A stretch of DNA of 33,483 nt. Source: Chara braunii (taxonomy: Eukaryota > Streptophyta > Charophyceae > Charales > Characeae). The stretch's first letter is position 1, and every line of letters begins with the position of its first letter. The notes below the pieces were generated by a model. It was not told where the DNA came from. It was given only the letters and a program-made list of their open reading frames with translations, and made no database searches. This document shows, piece by piece, positions 20,366-29,324 of this stretch. Both the position numbers and the translations under genes were made by a program. Where the stretch lies: NCBI GenBank assembly GCA_003427395.1, contig BFEA01000261.1, forward strand, positions 1,853,611 through 1,887,093, given 5' to 3'.

Positions 20366-20425
<60 letters not shown>
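20248..20425 (+). mobile_element. Family R retroposon with 60-A tail inserted in the LINE
   Basis: GGGACATTGGACCCGATTTC, CAGCAGGTGTTGCTC, CCACCAATAGATGGAGC, GATTGCTCGTATCAGCACCC, CCCAGACAGGTGTTG, then A from 20366 to 20425. It separates the LINE linker from the LINE reverse transcriptase, so it arrived after the LINE. The long uninterrupted A tail suggests recent insertion. No clear target duplication could be read. Confidence 0.75.
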
Positions 20426-20428
<3 letters not shown>

Positions 20429-21040
20429 TATACTTTCATGATATTTTATCAACTAGAAGACCTCATGACAATATGGCCTCTGACCTGAGAGAGAACTCAC
20501 ATTTTCGGGACCTCACTCAGGTAAGAGTACCTACTCAAGCAAGACTAGATCTGCATAGACTTATCACAACGGAAGAGCTTCTACATGCTGCAAAACAGAT
20601 GGCAAAGGGCAAAGGGCCCGGGGATGACGGGCTACCCATAGAAGTATACTTATTAGTATGACCTAGTATCAGTCCCTATCTGGTCAAATGCTATAATGGG
20701 ATATTAGAGGGAGGAAGACTTACCAAAGGACTGATGAATGAAATTATCTCACTATTGTACAAAAAAGGAGAGAAGACGGAAATTAGGAACTGGCGTCCTA
20801 TTTCGGTCTTGAATGTTTCCTATAAGATCCTTGCCAAAACCTTAGCAATAAGATTGGCAAGGTACCTCCAGGACCTAATCCAAAAGGAACAGGGTGCATT
20901 CATGAAACACAGGTCCATTATGGACAACATAGCGGCTACGGTGCAAGCACTCGAAATTATTGCATCAGAAAAACGCACTCCTTCTCCTTGATATGTAGAA
21001 GGCCTACGGCAGAGTGGATTGGGCCTTTGTAATGACCACA

Positions 21041-21248
21041 TTAAACCACCAGTACTTGGCCCAGCTATTGATGTCGAGCCAGGGAACGCCCTGGGCGCCA
21101 AGTTTTGTCGAGCCGCCGCCGCATCGTTTCGTTTTCATTTGGCTAGCGCCTCCAGCCATTGTGGTCTGGTAGCCCGAAGCCCATCCGTCGCGGCGCGTTA
21201 ACGGGAAACGCTCGCGGCCGATGTATGGGCCAAGTACTGGTGGTTTAA
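21041..21248. mobile_element. 200-bp MITE with 19-bp TIRs and TTAA duplication
   Basis: TTAA at 21041-21044 and 21245-21248 flank a 200-bp element. Its ends are ACCACCAGTACTTGGCCCA and the exact reverse complement. The interior is GC rich and has no ORF of note. It interrupts the LINE reverse transcriptase: joining the flanks at one TTAA gives an unbroken T-T-L-K-H-M-G-F-G in the expected frame, so the pre-insertion site is known. TTAA specificity fits a piggyBac-like transposase acting in trans; the TIR is shared with 5331-6377. Confidence 0.92.
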
Positions 21249-23700
21249 AACATATGGGCTTTGGATCCATGTTTGCCTACTGGGTTACCGCTATGTATTT
21301 GTCGGCAACAACATCAGTTATGGTTAACGAGATATAAGTCACAACAATTCTCTCTTTCACACTCGTTGAGATAGGGATATCCCCTGACTCCCCTTCTCTT
21401 TGTCATCCACAAGGAAATTCTATTGGATAATGTAAGATACAAAGATCAAATTGTGGGATTGAAATTGCATAACCATATTCAATGGAAAGGGGGGGCATTA
21501 GCACATGATTTGACATTGCTTGTGTCAATAACAGACCCTCATTGATAGCGCTTAGGAAAGTACTGAACTCTTACTGTGAACTGTCAGAGGCCTCAATCAA
21601 CTGGAATCAATCCACATATTTTTTACCAAAAGACTACGAGTTGGAGGTTAATTGAGGACTGAAGCAGGTCCCGGCTGATTTGTCAGAACGGTTCCTGGGA
21701 ATACAAGTTTCTTCAACTAATAATGCGGAATTCCAGGATTTAATATTGGTGGAAAAGTTTGTGAGCAAGCTTTCAAGTTGGAGTCATAAGAGGCATTTGT
21801 CCTTGCTCCGAAGGGCATTGGTTATCCGAGTTGCGGGATTTGTTACTTTGTGGTTCGTTTTGGCTACTCACATTTTGGGAGACAAAGCATATAAAGCCAT
21901 CAAGCAGGCAACTGCCAAATTGTTGTGGAAACCGGAAGCGGGAGAGAATCAAAACTTTCTATCTAAGGTGGGATGGGAGACAGTCTCCTTTCCTAAAGCT
22001 GAAGGGGGGTAAGGACTGCTAGACCCTGAACAACAAAATATAGCACTGTTGGCAAAATGGGTTGTAAAGTTGCTATTGGACGATAGCACGACCCCATGGA
22101 TGACACTCGCTATATATATTTTGTCTCAGGAGCGGAACTTGAGTCGACCAGTGGATGTACAGGCTTGTTTGCTAATTAGATCCTTCGTAAACAGAAAGGT
22201 TACTTCTGTCTTTTGGAGCAATGTTTTGTCTGCTTGGCAAAAGCTGTTTCCAACAGAAAGGGAAAAACTTGATTCGAAGGGAGTTGTTCTAAATCAGATT
22301 TTGTTTGAAAATCCTCGTATAGTAGATGAAACAGGATCAGTTTTCTCAGCTCATGATTCAGCAGGGAATTTTGGAAGAGCTTGGGTAGAAAGAGGAGTCA
22401 TAAGAGTGAGCGATATTAGGATTCTGGAACTATCAGTTGGAGGAACCATTCAGAGATCAAGGTGAAACTGAGCAAACTTAGACTTGTGACCAAGAGAATA
22501 GAGGCAATTCAGAAAGCCATCCCGCCAGGGTGGGTATGCCTTCTCACAAGCCTGAGAATCCCCTCCGGGGGACTTTGGCTAAATCTAGTTTCCCAACAGG
22601 GACCAGTCCTTCAAGTCACTGATGACTTGGGAGAGGAGAGATGGGCAGCAACAGAGTGGATCAAACTGGTGGACTTTTCATATGGAAAAGTACTGGCAAA
22701 AGGAGGTAATGTTCATGTCCCTTGATTGCGGGGATTTTCAGAAGTGGTGGTCAGAACAAAAACATAGAAGGCTCCAGCGGGAGGGTCCCTAATCACAGTG
22801 GCCTCACTCCCTATGGGATGGGTCCCGATAGAGAAAGCACCAGTAGATTGTAGATCGTTGGGCTGGTGGCAAAGTCATAAACAAAAGCTATTAGCTCTGG
22901 ACGAATATTCCACAAAGGAAGGTACAAGAGTTCTTAAACAAATAAGTGCGGAAGTCCCCGGCATCAGTAGTGGAGCAACGAAGAAAAGATTGAGGCTTAC
23001 TGACGCTACAAGTAGGGCAACTTTCCTCCATGTGGAAACAACTCAAGAAGCTACCTTCACAACGTCTGTCAAACATTCTATGGCTGCAATCTTTGTTGGC
23101 TACAGCTTCAGCAACACGCTTGGCTTCAAAGGGAATAGACATCTCAGCCAGCTGTATTCGTTGCAGATGGATGTGGGAAGATGATAGGCACTTGTGGCTG
23201 ATTTGCCCGGCATCGAGGAGAATCTGGGACTGTGGACAAGACACTGGGACAAAATCTCGAATAAAAGCTTTGACTGGTCAGATGAATGGATACTGAATGG
23301 CATTCATAATATAACGGACTCAAAAGAAGGAGATTGGTTATATGTAGCTCAGGCAGCAACGACAATTATAATGAAGGTGATATGGGATGACAGAAATGAT
23401 CAGCTGTTCAAAAGTAAGTACATCTCAGATCCGCCAATCAAAACTACAATTGCTCGGCAGATTCGTTTAACAATCCGTAGTGACTGGACTCGGAAGGCGG
23501 ATAAATGTAACGATGCAGAACACAGAAAGTGGTTTTGGGACACGTGGGGGAGAGAGTCCAGACTAGTGAAGATTACTACAGAAGGCAGGCTATGCTTCTC
23601 GCCCTGGCTACTCTCCCCAACAGGGCCCGCAGAGTGCTTTAGCTCTCCACCTTGATGGGGTAACTTAGAAAGACGTAGGCGAAGGTGGCTATGGTTGTAA

Positions 23701-24042
23701 TATCACACAGTGTAATTTCTGAAGATCTGCCTCTCAGAGGCCCCTTTTCTTTTTTCTATTTTTGGAGAACGGTTTAGTAGAGCGACATTGGACACGGTTT
23801 CCAAGAGCCTACAGCTGGGTAAGGGCCCAAGCATGTATCTTTACCGGGTTGAATTGTGGGGGTGTATTCCCGGGCCCCTGTTCCTCTTCTGGAATAAAAT
23901 GATTTGAGCTTCTCCAATATATATATATCCTGATGAGTCGGTGAAACTCCAACGAAACAGTTTGCCACAACCCCTCGTTTGTTGTCCTCTTCTCCCTCTC
24001 TGCCTACGGTTTACCGGGCAGCTCTGTTTGACTATATATATC

Positions 24043-24103
<61 letters not shown>

Positions 24104-24205
24104 ATTACCAAGTTGGAAGATGAGGTCAATCCTCACAAACAACCAGGAACAGAAAACCCTGGGGCCATTACCCAGAGCAGGGCAGGATTTTGGGTCGCTC
24201 TACTG
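23701..24205. repeat. Non-coding stretch bounded by imperfect inverted repeats
   Basis: GTAGAGCGAC..GCTGGGTAAGGGCCCAAG (about 23776-23830) is inverted, imperfectly, at about 24157-24205 as GTAGAGCGACCC..CTGGGTAATGGCCCCAG. The interior includes a (TATC)n microsatellite. This could be a small foldback element. Confidence 0.4.
24044..24102. repeat. (TATC)n microsatellite
   Basis: About 15 tetranucleotide units, pure. Confidence 0.97.
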
Positions 24206-24330
24206 CCACACACCCTATGTCGTTGCTAGTGGGACAATGCTCCTGGATCTTCATCTCTATCCAATCCATAGATCGCCAAGATTAACGGCCAAGTGAGAGG
24301 TCACCCTACGGTAGGAGCAGGTGGAGAAAC

Positions 24331-24483
24331 GTCACTTGTCGAAATAGGAAAGGCATCCTAGAGCACAGCTCCCCCAGAAATGTCACTCGTCGAAGTAGGA
24401 AAGGCGGCCCAGGGCGCAGTCCCCCCAGAAATGCCACTCGTCGAAATAGGAAAGGCGGCCTAGAGCGCAGTTCCCACAGAACG
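24331..24483. repeat. 51-bp minisatellite, three copies
   Basis: Units begin G(T/C)CACT(T/C)GTCGAA(A/G)TAGGA at 24331, 24382 and 24433. The 51-bp period is 17 codons, and the minus strand is open through all three (e.g. ELRSRPPFLFRRVAFLG). The openness follows from the period and is not proof of coding. Confidence 0.9.
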
Positions 24484-24671
24484 AGGATTGGATTTAGCGC
24501 CTGAATCTCCACGTTGTCGTGGAGAGGTGCAGAAAGAGCGGTTTATTTGCTTTTGTGCATCTCTTGGTAAAACTTGTCCAGATTCAGGTGCTTAATCCAG
24601 TCCTGTGTGCTGGTGGGTCCTCGCCCCAAGGTCCTTGGAGGTGAGCATAGCTCCTTGCGGGGATGACACAC

Positions 24672-24703
<32 letters not shown>

Positions 24704-24750
24704 CCGACTTTCATAACAAAGCAATGCAACATTGGGGCTGGGCTCTGAGC
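24484..24750. other. No gene seen; hairpin and poly(T)
   Basis: CTCCACG-TTGT-CGTGGAG near 24507-24524 is a 7-bp stem with a 4-base loop. A poly(T) run lies at 24673-24698. Confidence 0.5.
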
Positions 24751-24810
24751 AAGCAGCCTAGCTCAGTTCGTTAGGCACGCAAGTGGAATTCAGGAGGTCA
24801 TGGGGGAGAT
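24751..24810 (+). mobile_element. tRNA-derived SINE head
   Basis: TAGCTCAGTTCGTTAGGCAC is an A-box/D-arm sequence. It is followed by AATTCAGGAGGTCATGGG, which matches the same position of the 28245 element (AATCAGGAGGCCATGGG). The B box itself is degraded here. Confidence 0.6.
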
Positions 24811-24830
24811 AGTTGGCTTGCTCCCCCCGT

Positions 24831-24987
24831 TGGATATTGGTAGGGTCTTTGGCCATCATGTGTGTGTGTGTTTGTGGGTGGGTTATGCGTGGTGTGTGGA
24901 AGAGTGCANTGGATATTGGTAGGGTCTTTGGCCATCATGTGTGTGTGTGTTTGTGGGTGGGTTATGCGTGGTGTGTGGAAGAGTGCA
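24831..24987. repeat. Identical 78-bp direct repeat around a single N
   Basis: 24831-24908 and 24910-24987 are identical (starting TGGATATTGGTAGGGTC, ending GGAAGAGTGCA) and separated only by N at 24909. This is most simply an unmerged contig overlap. Confidence 0.9.
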
Positions 24988-25128
24988 GGCCAGAGACACT
25001 GCTGTTACTCCATGGAGGTGGGGGAAGTAGATAGGATGCATAGCTACTGGCAAAATGCTCGGTCTTTGCGTTAGCCAGTCCCCCCCGCCAGCAGCCCCAC
25101 CCCACACCCTGACCACAGCCGATCCCCC

Positions 25129-25203
25129 TTTTTTTTTTTTTTTTTTTTGTAGGCAAGGCCAGGGCGGGCCTAGGGAAGCTGATACGAGCAGCCTGCTCAT
25201 ATC
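25129..25203 (-). mobile_element. Family R 3' end with poly(A)
   Basis: On the minus strand ATGAGCAGGCTGCTCGTATC, AGCTTCCCTAGGCC and then a 20-base A tail. It matches the 3' part of the family (GCTCGTATCAGC) and is strongly 5' truncated. Confidence 0.55.
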
Positions 25204-25494
25204 AACATGCATCCAGTAGCTTTCCCAGCCACTGGCCGCGAGCCCTGCGCGCCAAGGATTCGGGATGTATTTGGCCGGGGTGCGAGGCTAGCCTAGCCTC
25301 CGTGTTAACCGGCAGGCACTTTTTTTTTGGCTGGGCAAGGTACTGGTGGTTTGATTGTGAGAGGCATCTCTGCTTGCAAGGGTCCCCTGTATAGGCTTAG
25401 GAGTAGTGGTAGGTAGGTAGTGAAAGGTGAAATTGAGAGAAGAATAAAGCTTAGTTAAAAATGAAAAAGAGAGGCCTGGCTCCTTTCTTTTGGG
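25204..25494. other. No gene; possible isolated TTAA-element end
   Basis: GGGCAAGGTACTGGTGGT at about 25333-25350 matches the terminus of the TTAA elements but is followed by TTGA rather than TTAA, and no partner end is nearby. Confidence 0.4.
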
Positions 25495-25690
25495 GATAAT
25501 TTGCAAAATACCCCCATAAGTTGAGATATATGCCAAAAGGCCCCTGAAAGATGGGGATAGAGCGGAATGCCCCTCTGACAAAAAAAATATTTTGTGAAAT
25601 ACCCCTGGTGCCGGTTGGACACCCATCTTTGCAATATACCCCAACCAGGTACCGTCCAGCTTTGCAAAATGCCCCAGTACTTGCCAACTT
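25495..25690. repeat. Imperfect ~32-bp phased motif
   Basis: Variants of TTTGCAAAAT(A/G)CCCC occur with CCCC near 25509, 25540, 25569, 25602, 25640 and 25671. Spacer sequences are not conserved. Similar phrases occur at about 385-760. Confidence 0.55.
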
Positions 25691-26062
25691 TTCGCAGGCG
25701 CGATTGCAAACGGCCAAGGCCCAAACGGGGAGGTCCAGATTGCAAATTTGCACCCCCCCCTGACAGTGGCATAACACAAAGATTTCCGCCCAAAGGGCAT
25801 CCCCTCTACCCACATCTTGAGGACTGAGGCAGGCTGGAGCAAAACCCCAGAACTGATGTACTCTATGCGAACTGGAAACCGAGTCCAGCACCTCTGTACT
25901 ATGATGTGTGCAGTCAGATTGTAGATGCGCTTGACTCGCCTGTATCACCGAAAGGAACAGAGGCATTGATTACTTTCCTAGACAGGGGAAGGATTGACCT
26001 CGTGCTCCTGAAACATATATCCCCTATACAGTAATGTATCTAGATGTCATATGCTCACTAGC
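25691..26062. other. No gene seen
   Basis: Short ORFs on both strands with no recognisable features. Confidence 0.4.
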
Positions 26063-26181
26063 AACAACAAACGTTTTTTTTTTTTTTTTTTTTTTTTGAA
26101 AACAGGGAAGGCTGCTAGGGGAGGTGATACCAGCATCCCCCCCAAGCAGGTTTCCTAGTTGCTCCAATCTAACAACAAACG
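26063..26181 (-). mobile_element. 5'-truncated family R copy with 11-bp target-site duplication
   Basis: AACAACAAACG at 26063-26073 and again at 26171-26181 flanks a 97-bp insert (26074-26170). On the minus strand the insert begins AGATTGGAGCAAC (internal to the family core CCACCAATAGATTGGAGC), contains GCTGGTATCACCTCCCC and ends with a 24-base A tail. Truncated 5' end, A tail and target duplication show target-primed reverse transcription. Confidence 0.85.
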
Positions 26182-26196
26182 TAATAATTAATTAGC

Positions 26197-26330
26197 CCGA
26201 TCATGATTAAGAGTTGAAAGATGAGAGACAATCAACCCTAATCTTGGCAGGGAAGTAATTATCAATCAATCCGATCATGATTAAGAGTTGAAAGATGAGA
26301 GACAATCAACCCTAATCTTGGCAGGGAAGT
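26197..26330. repeat. Perfect 60-bp direct repeat, 74-bp period
   Basis: 26197-26256 and 26271-26330 are identical, starting CCGATCATGATTAAGAG and ending TTGGCAGGGAAGT. Confidence 0.95.
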
Positions 26331-26333
26331 CAT

Positions 26334-26590
26334 CTATCCTATCCCCGCCCGGTGCCTGAAAAAAAGACATGAATCAGCATAAGCAAACACCGGGTAGGGG
26401 TGGGGGGGAACAGCAAGTCTTACCTTCAATCTCAAACCCCACTTCGCCAGCCTCACCAAGTTACGAATTCCCCCCCACTGTGCTGATGGCGTCATCTTTC
26501 CCATAAGGCTAATAAGGAGCTTAGATACACAAATACCACTCTCCTCCCCGCTGCTCCCTCGGTTGACGCCGCCATCGTTATCGTCATTGT

Positions 26591-26657
<67 letters not shown>

Positions 26658-27802
26658 GCCGTGGATGTTGTTGTCAATGTCATTCTTCTCACCCTCCTCG
26701 CCCCTTTCCCCCAAAAACTGCTCACCATTGTTGTTGTTATTACTGTTGTTGTTGATGTTGCCATCGTTCTCTCCCATGTCAACCATCTCGTTGTTATCAC
26801 CGTCTTTGTTGTTGTCACTGTATTGTTGTTGTTGTCGTTGTTGTGGTTGTTGTTGTTGTTATTGTTGTTGGTGCTGACATCGTTCTCTCCCATCAGCTCC
26901 ATCTCAGCCATAGTCATCAGCCCTACCTCCCCCACCCCCTCGCCTGCCTCATGAAAAGTAGCATATTCCCTCTCGTTAGTACCCTGCTGAGGCAGAGGGT
27001 CGTTGTCATCGTTCTCTCCCATCTCAACCATCTTGTTGTTATCATTGTCTTTGTTGTTGTTGTTGTTGTTGTCATTACTGACATCCCTCGCTCCCGTCTC
27101 CACCATCTCGGCCGTAACCATCAGCCCTACCTCCCCCACCCACTCACCGCCTCATGGAGGGCAGTATATTCCCTCTCTTCAGTGTCCTACTGAGGCTGAG
27201 GGTCGTCATCAGCAACGGGAGATGTTATTGTAGATGTTGTTGTTGTTGTTGTTGGTATCGTTACTGCCGTCGCTTTTGTGTGTGCTGTTGACATCACCGG
27301 TACTGTAGCCATTGCCATCTGGCCCCACTCCACGTCCCACCCGCCTGCATCACCAAGGCCATACTCCCACTCGCTGCCCTGGTAATCACTTTCAGATGCG
27401 CGCTCCTCACATACTGAATTGATGGCTACAAAGTAGCCGACGACGTCCTCGTCATCCGGCTCGCCAGTTTCGCAGTCGGCGACGTCTACTTCATCCTGCT
27501 CATCGCCACCGATTTCCCCATCCACGTAGATTGCGCAAATTATTGACCACGTCCACCTCATCTTGCCCACCATCCTCTCCATACCAGACGTCATCATCAA
27601 TATCAAGGGTTGTATCTCCATGTTGTGTCTCCCCCACCAACTCCATCGCTAACCCAGATAGCTGCGCCCCTATATGTTTCCTCATCTTTCTCATGACTGG
27701 CGCTACCCCTGCCCGCACGTCACGGTCGATCACGTCACCAACAACAGCAACCACGTGGCCAATCAAGGAGCCACGTGCATCTGCCGGGCGCGCGCCACAG
27801 GC
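26334..27802 (-). pseudogene. Asparagine-rich acidic ORF series, frameshifted; unknown
   Basis: Minus-strand reading from an acceptor-like TTGGCTGCTAG (27803) gives ADARGSLIGHVVAVVGDVID, VAPVMRKMRKHIGAQLSGLA, DTTLDIDDDVWYGEDGG, then after a shift DEQDEVDVADCETGEPDDED and SDYQGSEWEYGLGDAGG. Then come two homologous units (EREYTALHEA and EREYATFHEA..VGEVGLM, each followed by an Asn run), and a long (AAC)n poly-Asn block at 26588-26658. Four ORFs in three frames cover the region, so it is either several exons or a decayed gene. Acidic, Asn-rich composition could be an activation or scaffold segment, or a retroelement gag; I do not recognise it. Confidence 0.35.
26588..26658. repeat. (GTT)n microsatellite
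   Basis: About 23 GTT units with one GTC; other GTT-rich patches at 26820-26875, 27050-27075 and 27235-27255. Confidence 0.95.
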
Positions 27803-28078
27803 CTAGCAGCCAAGGAGCTCCTCTCGTAGTTATGTGTGTCTGTGTCTGTGGCCAGACACTATGTATGTTTTTATGAGCCCATAGGGCTATGTTTGTTGTG
27901 TCTGCCTGAAGGCTATGTGTGCTCTGTAACTGCATAGCGAGATGTTTATGCCCGAAGGCCAGATATGTGGAGTACTATGTAGGGGACAGATATGTGCAGT
28001 ACTGTGTACAGGGAACTATATGTTCGTTTGAAGAGATGACAGGCCAAGCTGGACAAGAACCCCCCCCAAAGTCCCAAG
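27803..28078. other. No gene seen
   Basis: Contains repeated words GCC(T/C)GAAGGC and (A/G)TATGTG(G/C)AGTACT with short tandem character near 27905-28010. Confidence 0.4.
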
Positions 28079-28145
28079 CCAGACTCAAACTCGTGACCAA
28101 TGACATGTGACCTGAAGACTCTACCATTTGAGGGACAATTGCAAA
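28066..28145 (-). mobile_element. tRNA-like sequence (SINE head or tRNA pseudogene)
   Basis: On the minus strand CTCAAATGGTAGAG (28132-28119, D-arm/A-box-like) and GAGTTTGAGTCTGG (28092-28079, T-arm/B-box-like) lie about 40 bases apart. The arms do not give an intact cloverleaf. Confidence 0.4.
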
Positions 28146-28244
28146 CTGCCCCTGTGTATGATATGCCAGACTGGGGAGATCAACAGAACAACCACGAGCG
28201 ACAGCCACAAGCAACCCACGCAGTATAAAGACCCGACATACAAC

Positions 28245-28420
28245 ACCATGGACAACCCTTGGCTCAGTTGGTAAGGCACTCTAGGCAATCAGGAGGCCAT
28301 GGGTTCAATCCGGCTGACCTCATGCACCAGCCTGGGCATACTTGGGGCCCTCCATCTAGAGATAGACCCTTGGCCCCTGCTGCTAATGTTCGTAGTGGTA
28401 GGGGACAGGAGGGAAGGCAC
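28245..28420 (+). mobile_element. tRNA-derived SINE head with A and B boxes
   Basis: TGGCTCAGTTGG (28260-28271) and GGTTCAATCC (28302-28311) are strong A and B boxes at the correct distance. Between them AATCAGGAGGCCATGG is shared with the head at 24751. No intact acceptor stem, so not a tRNA gene. The 3' end of the element is unclear; the next 110 bp are tandem repeats. Confidence 0.65.
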
Positions 28421-28528
28421 AGCGACTGGCCACTCAGATGAGGCTCGGTACCGACAGCGACTGCCCACTTAGATGAGGCTCGGTACCGATGGCGGCGACT
28501 GGCCACACAGATGAAGCTCGGTCCTGAC
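28420..28528. repeat. 35-38-bp tandem repeat, three copies
   Basis: (C)AGCGACTGGCCAC(T)CAGATG followed by AGGCTCGGTACCGA recurs from 28420, 28455 and 28493. Confidence 0.9.
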
Positions 28529-28840
28529 GCTACCTGCTGACTCCTGGCCAAAGGGGGGGAAAAAAATGGTGCTCCCCCCCCCACCGCATCCCCCCACCGC
28601 AGGCCCCCACCCCAACCCCCCCCAAAAAACAAAAAAGAAGAACAAGGGGGCAGCCAGGGAGACCTTACTCACCGCTGCATCCGATCACGGGACGCCAGCC
28701 CGGATGCCGTCCCATCCGGAGACGGCTACGGCTTACCCGGGGCAAGGTCCCACTAGCAAAGAGGATTGGAGGTTTTACGCAAAGATGCACAAACAAAAGC
28801 AGATCAACGGCTATCTTCTGCACCTCTCCGAGAAAAACGC

Positions 28841-28889
28841 CCATATTCGGGCGTTAAATTCTCTCCATATTCGGGCGTTAAATTCTCTC
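28841..28889. repeat. 24-bp tandem duplication
   Basis: CCATATTCGGGCGTTAAATT followed by CTCT occurs twice back to back. Confidence 0.9.
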
Positions 28890-28914
28890 CTCTTTGCTAC
28901 AGTCTTCCCCAGCA

Positions 28915-28990
28915 TCACGCACCCTGCAAATGACTGTATACAAGCTATATTTCCCGTCCGGTTTAGCCAAAATGAGGGTGCGCTATGTTC
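28915..28990. repeat. Dispersed copy of the 8726-9110 minisatellite unit
   Basis: GACTGTATACAAGCTAT, TTCCCGTCCGGTT and AAAATGAGGGTG follow the order of the minisatellite unit (ATGTATACAAGCTAT, TTCCTGGTCCGGTG, CAATGAGGGTG). Confidence 0.5.
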
Positions 28991-29222
28991 GGGGGAAGAA
29001 AGTACTGGGAATGCATCCCCGGATTTTGTGCTTTTGCGAACGTCGATTCGATTCTCGTGATCTACGATCCAGCAAGAAGAATCCAGACCGTTAGGAAAAA
29101 CTAAGGAGCCAAAAGAAAAAGAAAAAGAAACAAAATGGTGCCCCGTCTCGGTTGCGAAGGACCGACCAGATTAGCCCGGTTAGAATGCACATCCAGGAGC
29201 AGATCATGACTTAGCCGGGTTA

Positions 29223-29260
29223 GAATGCACCTGGGCTTCTCAGCTCATGCAGGTGCATTC
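29223..29260. repeat. 10-bp inverted repeat with direct repeat
   Basis: GAATGCACCT (29223-29232) is inverted at 29251-29260. TTAGCC(G/C)GGTTAGAATGCAC also occurs as a direct repeat near 29173 and 29213. Confidence 0.75.
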
Positions 29261-29324
29261 GTCCACCCCCATCTAGCAAGCCGGAGCGTGGCACTTGTAC
29301 ATTTTATTCCCCTTTTCTCTCCGC

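Larger units (their letters stand above)
18795..23700 (+). pseudogene. LINE retrotransposon ORF2 (endonuclease, RT, zinc finger), decayed and interrupted
   Basis: In order: AP-type endonuclease (RVVLWNVKGL near 18806; CIQESKLD near 18905; VGDWNTVLNPGLDR near 19230); linker region; reverse transcriptase (LITTEELLHAAKQMAKGKGP near 20560, EIISLLYKKGEKTEIRNWRP near 20740, IQKEQGAFMKHRSIMDNIAA near 20880, KAYGRVDW, MGFGSMFAYWV near 21255). The catalytic F/YADD box is degraded to LAHDLTLL near 21500. Then SEASINWNQS, FLGIQVSS, and a C-terminal zinc finger (SCIRC..EDDRHLWLICPASRRIWD near 23150) and tail to 23655. Many stops and frameshifts. Two younger elements sit inside it (20248-20425, 21041-21248). 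The first ORF (gag-like) is absent, so it is 5' truncated. Confidence 0.92.

Noticed and set aside
24331-24483. CRISPR array
   Set aside because: Three adjacent 51-bp units without spacers; eukaryotic minisatellite.
26563-27233. Plus-strand Leu/Val-rich ORFs
   Set aside because: Complement shadow of the (AAC)n minus-strand region; GTT repeats always give Val/Leu/Cys runs.
28245-28320. Intact tRNA gene
   Set aside because: A and B boxes are good but acceptor and anticodon stems do not pair; a SINE head fits better.
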